Of a stretch of 6,155 nt of DNA, positions 1 to 5,618 are shown piece after piece. Each line of letters starts with the position of its first letter. Within the stretch, counting starts at the first letter, position 1. The position numbers and the translations under genes are program-made. The notes below the pieces were generated by a model. The model was not told where the DNA came from. It saw only the letters and a list, made by a program, of their open reading frames with translations, and ran no database searches. Origin of the DNA: Alphaproteobacteria bacterium (lineage in GTDB: Bacteria; Pseudomonadota; Alphaproteobacteria; UBA828); contig JAPYQV010000178.1 of assembly GCA_029937205.1 (NCBI GenBank), positions 1 to 6,155 of the forward strand, read 5' to 3'.

Positions 1-2
1 CG

Positions 3-800
3 CGCCACGCCCAGATTGGCGAGCCGTTGGTGCGCATCCTGTGCGAGAACGGGCGACAGAAAGAAGCCCAGCAGATGGTCGAGATCAGCTTCTGGCGCAT
101 GTGGAAGCAGTTCTCCGCTTTGAGCGGCATCGGCATGGATTATTACACCCCGCTCGAACACCGCGAGAATTCGCTCAAGGAATTCATGGAAGAATGGGTG
201 ATTGGTCAGTTCGGGCGGACGATCGAAGCACTCGGTCTCGACCTGCCCTGGTACTGGGACTTCCTCCGCCATGATATTTCGACATTCCACCATTCCCAGC
301 AGATCGGCATTTACATCTACCGGGCGACCCAATGGTGGCGGCCGATCGCCAGTGTGTCGCCGGACGAACGGGAATGGCTTGAAGAGAAATATCCCGGTTG
401 GAACGACACTTACGGCAAGTGCTGGGACGTGATCACCGAGAACATCCGCAATGGCGATTATGACAAGACCGTGCCCGTTCCGCCGCCGCTAATTTGCAAC
501 ATGTGCGGCCTAGAAGTCTCCGGTATTGCCGGCGACAAATGGCAGGCCGTCGATCATTCCATCGATTTGGAGGGGCGTCGCTACCACTTCTGTTGCGAGC
601 CGTGCAAATGGATCTTCGAATTGGAGCCGGCACGCTACAAGGGTCACCGAAGCATCATCGACCGGGCGTACGACGGCACGATCGGTCCGGACATGGACGA
701 TTTTTATACCTATATGGGCCAGAGCCCGGAAGAGCGCGGAGTCTGCGGCTACGACTATAAGTGGATCGACGGCTACGATAAGCCGGCGGCGGCGGAGTAG
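3..800 (+). CDS. tmoA: Diiron monooxygenase hydroxylase alpha subunit, TmoA-like, 5' truncated by window edge
   Basis: Catalytic large subunit of a soluble (cytoplasmic) diiron monooxygenase, which uses O2 and electrons from a ferredoxin to hydroxylate or epoxidise a hydrocarbon. Only the last 265 residues are present. The reading frame is open from the window edge and begins RHAQIGEP, so the visible His2 is the last ligand of the family's second E-x-x-H iron motif (H234 in toluene-4-monooxygenase); the other five ligands lie upstream. The following stretch (SGIGMDYYTPLEHR, KEFMEEW, PWYWD, EKYPGW) matches TmoA-type proteins as I remember them. The C-terminal part is a YHS-like region with C-x2-C (495-506) and C-x3-C (591 or 594 to 605), close to the four-Cys zinc site of phenol hydroxylase. 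It ends with the usual Y-x-W-I-x-x-Y tail. The length left fits a roughly 500-residue parent. Internal TTG and GTG codons near 27-32 are not the true start. tmoB follows after 5 bases. The substrate (toluene, alkene, isoprene or other) cannot be decided. Confidence 0.93.
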   Translation, partial: RHAQIGEPLVRILCENGRQKEAQQMVEISFWRMWKQFSALSGIGMDYYTPLEHRENSLKEFMEEWVIGQFGRTIEALGLDLPWYWDFLRHDISTFHHSQQIGIYIYRATQWWRPIASVSPDEREWLEEKYPGWNDTYGKCWDVITENIRNGDYDKTVPVPPPLICNMCGLEVSGIAGDKWQAVDHSIDLEGRRYHFCCEPCKWIFELEPARYKGHRSIIDRAYDGTIGPDMDDFYTYMGQSPEERGVCGYDYKWIDGYDKPAAAE

Positions 801-805
801 ACGCC

Positions 806-1066
806 ATGACGGAGTTTCCCGTTGCCTGCAATCTGCAAGGTGACTACGGCTACAAGGTCATCGTCATCGACGATTCCGACACCGTCGCTGATATCATCCG
901 AAAGACCACGGACCAGTTGGTCGGCGTGCTGGTCGCGCCGTTCCCGCCTGACGCTGTGTTGAAAGCCAAGATACACGGTGCGGATACGCCACTTGCCGAC
1001 GGTGCCACCGTCAAGGACGCCAACATCTCTAAGATGGAAGCGATAGATATCTATGCGGAGACGTGA
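806..1066 (+). CDS. tmoB: Diiron monooxygenase gamma subunit, TmoB-like
   Basis: Small gamma subunit (86 aa) of the hydroxylase heterohexamer. In the toluene-4-monooxygenase family it has a ubiquitin-like beta-grasp fold and packs against the alpha subunit; it carries no cofactor. The sequence starts MTEFPVACNLQGDYGYKV, like the MSAFPV...F-x-x-D opening of TmoB. It keeps the pattern of a hydrophobic strand, the D-S-x-D-x-V helix start, the VAPFPP turn and the closing E-A-I-D-I-Y strand. Length equals that of known TmoB proteins (about 84-86). The ATG is 5 bases after the tmoA stop, with a GGAG-type ribosome site inside the end of tmoA, so the two are translated from one message. The stop lies 3 bases before the next gene, tmoD. 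In typical tmo, iso and xamo operons a Rieske ferredoxin gene separates these two; here it is missing. Confidence 0.9.
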   Translation: MTEFPVACNLQGDYGYKVIVIDDSDTVADIIRKTTDQLVGVLVAPFPPDAVLKAKIHGADTPLADGATVKDANISKMEAIDIYAET

Positions 1067-1069
1067 GAG

Positions 1070-1363
1070 ATGACTGAGGGCACCACCCAACAGCGTTTTG
1101 TCGGCCCCGTGATGAAGACCGGCGAAATCGGCGAAGCGGTGATTGAAGCTATTCGAGAAGACAATCAAGGCCGCAAAATCGAAATTGAAGAGCATGCGTC
1201 CTACTATCGGGTCAAAGTCGAAGGCGAGTGTTTGATATCCATCGCGACCGTCAGCGATGTCCTCGGCCGCGACGTTCTGGTCAGCGATATCGAGCAGAAT
1301 ATGCCCTCGTTTGAAGGGTTCATCCGGGTCGGAACAGACCAAATGCGGTTTCTTTCGAAATGA
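1070..1363 (+). CDS. tmoD: Monooxygenase effector (coupling) protein, TmoD/MmoB/DmpM family
   Basis: Cofactor-free regulatory protein (97 aa) that binds the hydroxylase near the diiron site and couples electron transfer to substrate oxidation. The family features are easy to see: NxVGPV-like opening (FVGPVMKTGEIGEAVIEAI), the E-D-N-x-G-R-K-I-E-I-E-E turn and strand, YYRVKVEGECLI, a short helix with LGRDVLVSDIE, and the closing P-S-F-E-G-F-I-R-V-x-x-D-Q-M-R-F. This matches TmoD (about 103 aa) almost segment by segment. The ATG is preceded by GGAG at 1057-1060 and only 3 bases separate it from the tmoB stop, indicating translational coupling. The next gene, the beta subunit, follows after 50 bases containing a small hairpin. 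The position directly after tmoB is unusual because the ferredoxin gene is absent. Confidence 0.92.
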   Translation: MTEGTTQQRFVGPVMKTGEIGEAVIEAIREDNQGRKIEIEEHASYYRVKVEGECLISIATVSDVLGRDVLVSDIEQNMPSFEGFIRVGTDQMRFLSK

Positions 1364-1365
1364 CC

Positions 1366-1379
1366 GGCGCGAGAGCGCC
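1366..1379 (+). repeat. Intercistronic hairpin with GAGA tetraloop between tmoD and tmoE
   Basis: Three bases after the tmoD stop, GGCGC (1366-1370) and GCGCC (1375-1379) form a perfect five-base-pair GC stem closed by GAGA, a GNRA-type tetraloop. No T-run follows, so it is not a classical terminator. Its place between the coupling-protein and beta-subunit genes would suit a message-stability or processing element that tunes relative expression. A short GC stem can also arise by chance in GC-rich DNA. Confidence 0.4.
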
Positions 1380-1413
1380 ACGGACCGGAATTTAGGACGA
1401 GGGAGTTTGTTCA

Positions 1414-2403
1414 ATGGCCGTCGACATAAAGGGCATGAAAACCTGGAGCAAGCTAGCGAAGAACAAGCGACGCCCGAGCGAGTACGAGATCGTTACGACC
1501 AATCTGCAAACCCGCAACCGCCATCGCGATCAGGCTTACGAACTGTCGCCCTCGCCGGACTTGGCGATGAACGAGTGGTACCGCAAGAACGTCTTCGACA
1601 GCCCGCTTCAACATGACGATTGGGAAGAATTCCGCGATCCCGACCAATTGGTCTATCGCGTTTACACGCGAACGCAGGACGTCCAGGAAAGCTATGTCGA
1701 CGGTCTTCTCGACGATCACAACAATATCGCCCACGACTCCGGCCTGCAGGCGGAATGGCTGGATGTCCTGGAGCACATATATACGCCCCGGCGCTATTTG
1801 CAGTCGGCATTGCAAATGGGCGCGGCCTATTTGCTGCAAATTGCACCGGCCAGCACGATTACGGCGGCGGCCGGCTTCCAGGAGGGCGATGAGTTTCGCT
1901 GGCTATCACGCATCGCCTACCGCACCCGGGAACTGCAGATGTCCCACCCGGATCGCGGTTTTGCCACTCTGGAACGCGAGCATTGGGAACAGGACGAAGC
2001 GCTTCAGGGCTTGCGGGAACTCATGGAGATGGTGCTGGTGACCTATGATTGGGGCGAGGCCTTCGTCGCCCTCAATCTTATCGCCAAACCGGCCGCCGAT
2101 GAGACCCTGCGCGAACTCGGGACCGCAGCGCGGCATTTCGGCGATCACCTGTTAGCCTTGCTCGTCGACAACCAGATGCGCGACTGCGAGCGTTCCCGCC
2201 GGTGGAGCGCCGCTGTAGTCGAATTCTGCGCCGACGGCGGCGATAACAAAGCGGTGATCAACGGCTGGATCGACAAATGGATGCCGCTGGCGACAAAAGC
2301 AATTTCCGGCTATTGCGCCGCCCTGCCAGAGAGCGACGGCATCGCCGATGCGGCGCTCGGCCGTGTCAGGGCATATCACCGCAGTCTGGTGATTTCGATC
2401 TGA
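1414..2403 (+). CDS. tmoE: Diiron monooxygenase hydroxylase beta subunit, TmoE-like
   Basis: Non-catalytic beta subunit (329 aa; family about 300-330) that shares the ferritin-like four-helix fold of the alpha subunit but has lost the iron ligands. It forms the dimer core of the alpha2-beta2-gamma2 hydroxylase. Landmarks in order are KTWSKLAKNKRRPSEYEIV near the N-terminus, the ELSP...WYRKN segment, DPDQLVYRVYTRTQDVQESY around residues 75-95, RRYLQSALQMGAAYLLQIAPAS around 127-148, FRWLSRIAYRTREL, LRELMEMVLVTYDWGEAFVALNL around 200-220, and NGWIDKWMPLA near the end. These line up with remembered TmoE sequence throughout. The ATG at 1414 is preceded by an AGGACGAGGGAG ribosome-site region (1395-1406). 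No tmoF reductase gene follows. Instead the next codons run in frame into a transporter-gene remnant. The protein itself looks complete at its C-terminus. Confidence 0.93.
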   Translation: MAVDIKGMKTWSKLAKNKRRPSEYEIVTTNLQTRNRHRDQAYELSPSPDLAMNEWYRKNVFDSPLQHDDWEEFRDPDQLVYRVYTRTQDVQESYVDGLLDDHNNIAHDSGLQAEWLDVLEHIYTPRRYLQSALQMGAAYLLQIAPASTITAAAGFQEGDEFRWLSRIAYRTRELQMSHPDRGFATLEREHWEQDEALQGLRELMEMVLVTYDWGEAFVALNLIAKPAADETLRELGTAARHFGDHLLALLVDNQMRDCERSRRWSAAVVEFCADGGDNKAVINGWIDKWMPLATKAISGYCAALPESDGIADAALGRVRAYHRSLVISI

Positions 2404-2405
2404 GA

Positions 2406-2428
2406 CCGTCGGCGCGCCCATCCGACGG
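2406..2428 (+). repeat. GC-rich hairpin directly after tmoE, spanning the junction to the transporter remnant
   Basis: CCGTCGG (2406-2412) and CCGACGG (2422-2428) form a perfect seven-base-pair stem with a nine-base loop, starting two bases after the tmoE stop codon. No T-tract follows. It could protect the 3' end of the tmo message or act as a weak terminator. The right arm also reads as part of the transporter-gene remnant (codons for H-P-T-E-A-N), so the hairpin seems to be created by, or to have promoted, the joint between the two segments. Confidence 0.5.
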
Positions 2429-2718
2429 AGGCCAATGAGATCATCGCCCGCAACACAGGATTCACCATCGAGGACGTAAAGGGCATCCTGGGCGGTGAGA
2501 ACAATCCGGAGGACGGCACGCTTTACATGTACAGCCTTGAAGAAGCTGCGCGGTTTTGCGGCGTTGCCGATGGCCTACCGCCGTTTGGCCAGAAGAATGG
2601 CCAGATGAAGGACCATTGGGAACTCACCAACAAGTGGTGGATTACCTTCGGATTGATGTCCAAGACTGTGGAAGCGAGCGAGGGAGTCGATTGCGAAATC
2701 CTCCGTGAGGCGGTTTGA
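2416..2718 (+). pseudogene. C-terminal remnant of an ABC transporter substrate-binding protein (NitT/TauT, NMT1/SsuA type)
   Basis: An open frame continues from the tmoE stop to a TGA at 2716-2718 without an ATG, GTG or TTG until 2527. From about 2416 it reads AHPTEANEIIARNTGF, then TIEDVKGILGG, SLEEAARFCGV, PPFGQKNG and HWELTNKWWITFGLM. This is the pattern at the end of NitT/TauT-family periplasmic binding proteins: H-P-x-E-A-x-x-I-I-A, then a V-E-D-V-K-like helix, then the W-x-x-x-G-L-M helix about 25 residues before the C-terminus. About 100 of an expected 320-370 residues are left. The signal peptide and most of both lobes are missing, so it cannot function as a binding protein. Translation from the internal ATG at 2527 (63 aa) is possible but has no evident ribosome site. 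It sits just upstream of the Rid and deacetylase genes, suggesting the transporter once belonged with them. Family identification is from memory of the pattern. Confidence 0.72.
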
Positions 2719-2763
2719 GATTGAATTTGCGGCTTCTCGACTTTTAGCAGAGATGTCTCGAAA

Positions 2764-2796
2764 GATAGCTCTGGCACCCGTGGCGCCATAGCTATC
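2764..2796 (+). terminator. Imperfect hairpin between transporter remnant and Rid gene, possible terminator
   Basis: GATAGCT (2764-2770) pairs with AGCTATC (2790-2796). After one C/T mismatch, TGGC (2772-2775) pairs with GCCA (2785-2788), giving eleven pairs with a nine-base loop. It lies 46 bases after the remnant's stop, as expected for the original 3' end of the transporter operon. There is no following T-run, so rho-independent termination is doubtful. An operator or leader structure for the downstream Rid gene is the alternative. The rest of 2719-2874 shows no clear promoter. Confidence 0.45.
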
Positions 2797-2874
2797 TGTC
2801 CAGAATTAGAAAGTAGAAAATTCATGAGTCCAGCTAAACGTTTTTCCGGGAAATAGACAGGGAGCTCGATAGTA

Positions 2875-4110
2875 ATGGCCAAGGATCACATCTATCCGGC
2901 AGGCGAAGATTGGAACTGGCGCCTTGAGACGCCATTCGCCCACTGTATCGGTGTCGGCGATCAGGTCTTCGTCAGCGGGCAGCAGTCACTCAATGCCGCA
3001 GGCAAGGTCCTGAACGCCGGCGACATCGGCGCGCAAACCCGCAATGTATTCGAAAACATGAAAAGCGCCCTCGCCCGATTCGGACTTGGGTTCGCGGACC
3101 TCGTCCGCATCAATACCTATTATGTATTCGACGGCGCCGACAAGGACGCCACTCAATATTGGGAAGACTTGACCCAGGTTCGTCTTGAGTATTTTCCCGA
3201 TCCGGGCCCGGTGGGGACGGCGGTGCGCATCAAGGGCATGCCCTATGACGGACAGCTCATCCAGATCGAAGGTGTTGCCATGAGGGGCGACTCGCGCACC
3301 AATCGTCAACGAATCATGCCGGCGGGCAGCTGGGACTGGAGCATCGCTCTGCCGCTATCGCAGGGCTGGCGGGTCGGCGAACGGATCTTCGTCGGCGGTC
3401 AAATCTCCGCCGACGCGCAGGGAAAGTCGGTTCATGTCGGCGATCTCGACGCCCAGACGCGCAACATCTACAAATTTATCGGCAATGTGCTTAGCGATGC
3501 CGGCGCATCGTTCGACGATGTCGTGCATCTCAAGGTTTGTTTCAAGCGCGACAGTCGGGAGCCGTCAGGCCAATCCTTCGCCGACAGAATCATGGACGTG
3601 ACGACGGAATATGTCTCCGACACTTGCCCGGTGCTGACCGCTTTCGGCGTCGATCTGCTTTACCCCGGCCTCGATTTGGAAATCGATGCCATGGCGATCG
3701 TCGACCCCGCTCGGCGGACGCTTCAGAAATCGATCCCGGGCGGACGCTATCAACCGGAAGTATTTTCCGACGGCCTGAGCGCGGCCGGCGAGATCTATGT
3801 GGGCGGTCAAACCGCGTTAGGCGCTGATGGCGCCGCCCTGGCGGTGGGCGACATCGCCGAACAGGCACGGATCGCGTTCGAGCGCCTCGCCGCCGTTCTT
3901 GCCGCCGACGGCGCAACGCTCGACGATGTGGTGAAGCTCAATCTCTTCTTCGTCGCCGACGACGCCGGCAGCGCGGAGGCGTTCCATGCCGTTTCGGCGG
4001 TGTGGGCCGACATGGCGCCTGGAGCCCATCCCGCCATGACGCCGGTGCGAGTGCACGAACTCGCCCGCGACGGGCTCCTGGTTCAGGCGGACTGCATCGC
4101 TTTAAGATAG
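2875..4110 (+). CDS. Triple-domain Rid/YjgF/UK114-family protein lacking the RidA catalytic arginine
   Basis: Single polypeptide of 411 aa made of three tandem Rid domains, at about residues 5-136, 146-276 and 286-411. Each shows the family core: [SG]GQ at residues 35, 175 and 311, A-x-G-K/A, V-G-D-I/L-x-x-Q-[TA]-R and a helix, D-[LV]-V-[RHK]-[ILF] (about residues 75, 215 and 350), and a final E-[IG]-[DV]-A-like strand. Ordinary Rid proteins are about 130 aa and assemble as trimers with sites at subunit interfaces, so this chain may fold as a built-in trimer. RidA deaminates reactive enamine/imine intermediates using an arginine (Arg105 in E. coli, in a P-A-R-[ST] motif). Aligned positions here are Gly114, Leu254 and Met388, so classical imine deaminase activity is unlikely and the exact role is unknown. 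The first two repeats also share a PAG-x-x-W leader. ATG 2875 has a CAGGGAG ribosome site at 2858-2864. The hydrolase gene follows 43 bases downstream, probably in one operon. Confidence 0.9.
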   Translation: MAKDHIYPAGEDWNWRLETPFAHCIGVGDQVFVSGQQSLNAAGKVLNAGDIGAQTRNVFENMKSALARFGLGFADLVRINTYYVFDGADKDATQYWEDLTQVRLEYFPDPGPVGTAVRIKGMPYDGQLIQIEGVAMRGDSRTNRQRIMPAGSWDWSIALPLSQGWRVGERIFVGGQISADAQGKSVHVGDLDAQTRNIYKFIGNVLSDAGASFDDVVHLKVCFKRDSREPSGQSFADRIMDVTTEYVSDTCPVLTAFGVDLLYPGLDLEIDAMAIVDPARRTLQKSIPGGRYQPEVFSDGLSAAGEIYVGGQTALGADGAALAVGDIAEQARIAFERLAAVLAADGATLDDVVKLNLFFVADDAGSAEAFHAVSAVWADMAPGAHPAMTPVRVHELARDGLLVQADCIALR

Positions 4111-4111
4111 A

Positions 4112-4137
4112 CGAAAGACGGGGCACGAAGCCTTTCG
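4112..4137 (+). repeat. Short inverted repeat between the Rid and deacetylase genes
   Basis: CGAAAG (4112-4117) and CTTTCG (4132-4137) are perfect inverted copies 14 bases apart, just after the Rid stop and immediately before the AAGGGAG ribosome site (4139-4145) of the next gene. It could form a weak leader hairpin near that start. A six-base stem with a 14-base loop is marginal and may be chance. Confidence 0.25.
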
Positions 4138-4153
4138 CAAGGGAGAACAGACG

Positions 4154-5059
4154 ATGATCAGTAATCCGGTACCATGGCCGAACGGCAACAAGGTCGCTTG
4201 CGCCATTACTTTCGATATCGATACCGACAGCATCCTTCATCTCGAGCACCGCGACAACGCGCCGACCATGCTCTCCACCATGACCTGGCTGAAATACGAT
4301 GTGGTGGCGATCCCGCGCATTCTCGAAATGTACAAACGCTACGAGATCAAGCAGACGTTTTTCTATCCGGCCTGGTGCATGGAGCGCTACCCGCAGCTGG
4401 TCGACATGATCCTCGAAGGCGGGCACGAGATCGCAGCGCACGGCTATCTGCATGAGAACCCCAACAAGCTAAGCCCGGAGGACGAGCTTTACTGGTTTGA
4501 ACGCCAAATCGACGTCATCGTCAAGATGACCGGCAAAAGACCGCGCGGCTGGCGCGCACCGCTCTATAATTACTCGAAACACTCGACCGATTATTTGATC
4601 GCCCACGGCTTCACCTACGACGCCAGCTTGATGGGCGACGACATTCCCTACATCCTGAAGACGGACGCCGGGCAGATCATTGAGCTTCCGAGCCATTGGG
4701 CGATGGACGACTGGCCGCACTACACGCATTCGCCGGATATGCATTACATGATGCCGATCAAATCGCCGGACGAGGCGATGAATGTTTTCATGTCGGAGTT
4801 CGAGGCAATGTACAGCCATGGCGGGCTGTGGGTGACGATCTGGCATCCCTTCGTGTCGGGGCGTCTGGCGCGCTGTGAGCGCGTCGGGAAGATGATCGAA
4901 GAAATGCAGAACCGAGGCGGCGTCTGGTTTGCCACCATGGAAGAAATTGCCAACCATGTGCAGGCCTGCATCGACGACGGTTCGTGGAATCCGAGGGTCG
5001 ACGACCTGCCCTACTACGACGCGCCGATCGACGAACTGAAGGATCGTGCTTTGGCGTGA
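4154..5059 (+). CDS. Polysaccharide deacetylase (NodB homology)-family metal hydrolase
   Basis: A 301-aa cytoplasmic-looking protein (no signal peptide or membrane segment) of the carbohydrate esterase 4 / NodB fold, closest in layout to the Helicobacter PgdA and PuuE-like branch that hydrolyses C-N amide bonds. Visible motifs: TFDIDTD with Asp21 and Asp23 (catalytic base and metal ligand); GGHEIAAHGYLHENP with His96 and His100 (metal ligands, H-x3-H); RGWRAP with Arg134; LPSHWAMDDWP (178-188); and TIWHPFVSGR with His231. The intact D-H-H triad argues for a metal-dependent hydrolase rather than the metal-free PuuE allantoinase type. The substrate may be a peptidoglycan-like or a small cyclic or acylated amide. 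The absence of an export signal and the neighbouring Rid protein, transporter remnant and AsnC regulator favour a small intracellular nitrogen compound (inference). ATG 4154 has a good AAGGGAG site nine to fifteen bases upstream. It converges on the regulator gene, with 22 bases between the stops. Confidence 0.87.
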   Translation: MISNPVPWPNGNKVACAITFDIDTDSILHLEHRDNAPTMLSTMTWLKYDVVAIPRILEMYKRYEIKQTFFYPAWCMERYPQLVDMILEGGHEIAAHGYLHENPNKLSPEDELYWFERQIDVIVKMTGKRPRGWRAPLYNYSKHSTDYLIAHGFTYDASLMGDDIPYILKTDAGQIIELPSHWAMDDWPHYTHSPDMHYMMPIKSPDEAMNVFMSEFEAMYSHGGLWVTIWHPFVSGRLARCERVGKMIEEMQNRGGVWFATMEEIANHVQACIDDGSWNPRVDDLPYYDAPIDELKDRALA

Positions 5060-5081
5060 AGCTGGCGCAGGCGCGGCCGAT

Positions 5082-5615
5082 TCAGAGCTGCGGCGCGCCC
5101 CACTTGTAGATGCGCATGCCGACCATGGTCTCGACCGCGGCGATTTTGTCGTTGGCGTAGCAATGTTGCTCGAGAAATTGCTGCAATTCCACCGGGGTCT
5201 CGGTCCAGGTCTCGACCATCAGGTCATACTTGCCGCCCATAACACCGACCCAGATCGCCTTCGGATTTTTTGAGAATTCGAGCGCCAGCTTGTCGGGACT
5301 GGCGCCCGATGACACGTTGATTCCAAGCATCGCCCAACACATGTAGCCGACCTGGACGGGGTCGATCACCGCAATGAAACGAAGATGTTCATGTTCTTCT
5401 AGATGTGCGACGCGAGTCCTCACAGCGCTTTCCGAAACCTTCAACTCGCGCGCAATGGAGGAGAACGACCGCCGGCCGTCTTCCTGCAGAAGCGCCAGAA
5501 TTCGTCGGCTCAAATCATCGAGGTTCTGTTGGATCGAGCGCGGCACCATGGCGGCCTGCGGGTTCCGGCCCGGCGCCTTGGAACGACGTTTTGGTGCCTG
5601 CTTTGTTGCTTTCAC
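5082..5615 (-). CDS. Lrp/AsnC-family transcriptional regulator
   Basis: A 177-aa DNA-binding regulator. After a basic 25-residue tail (KATKQAPKRRSKAPGR) comes the AsnC-type helix-turn-helix at about residues 32-80: LDDLSRRILALLQEDGRRS, then SSIARELKVSESAVRTRVAHL. A linker (IAVIDPVQVGY) follows, then the RAM ligand-binding/oligomerisation domain at about 90-172 with the characteristic VGVMGGKYDLMVE turn and a closing VETMVGMRIYKW strand. Members sense amino acids or related small molecules and often control the adjacent catabolic operon and themselves; here that would be the Rid and hydrolase genes (inference). The chosen start is GTG at 5613-5615, because it has a GAAGGTGG ribosome-like site just upstream. 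The ATG at codon 23 (5547-5549) would drop the basic tail and lacks an evident site. The gene is convergent with the hydrolase gene; no strong terminator is seen in the 22-base gap. Confidence 0.93.
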   Translation of the reverse strand: MKATKQAPKRRSKAPGRNPQAAMVPRSIQQNLDDLSRRILALLQEDGRRSFSSIARELKVSESAVRTRVAHLEEHEHLRFIAVIDPVQVGYMCWAMLGINVSSGASPDKLALEFSKNPKAIWVGVMGGKYDLMVETWTETPVELQQFLEQHCYANDKIAAVETMVGMRIYKWGAPQL

Positions 5616-5618
5616 GCG

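Noticed and set aside
27..800. TTG at 27 as the true start of the first gene
   Set aside because: Conserved alpha-subunit sequence (RHAQIGEP) continues in frame upstream to the window edge, so the gene is simply cut off.
773..1414. Long minus-strand open frame (213 codons) opposite the gamma and effector subunit genes
   Set aside because: It is antisense to two clearly identified subunit genes, resembles no known protein to me and has no upstream ribosome site; it is a by-product of GC-rich codon use on the plus strand.
2527..2718. Independent 63-residue small gene starting at the ATG 2527
   Set aside because: The similarity to binding-protein tails runs upstream of this ATG in the same frame, and no ribosome site precedes it; better explained as a truncated pseudogene.
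2523..2882. Minus-strand open frame of 119 codons over the transporter remnant and the gap before the Rid gene
   Set aside because: The plus strand carries a recognisable protein remnant here. The minus frame overlaps the Rid start, and its sequence shows no family features.
2875..4110. Three direct DNA repeats or a tandem gene duplication scar in the Rid gene
   Set aside because: The repeats are seen at protein level only. The nucleotide sequences have diverged strongly, so this is an old domain fusion, not a recent DNA repeat.
4154..5059. PuuE-type allantoinase identity for the hydrolase
   Set aside because: PuuE lacks the metal triad, whereas this protein keeps Asp21/Asp23, His96 and His100; only the fold family is claimed.
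5060..5081. Bidirectional terminator between the convergent hydrolase and regulator genes
   Set aside because: Only 22 bases, with no convincing stem and no T-run in either direction.
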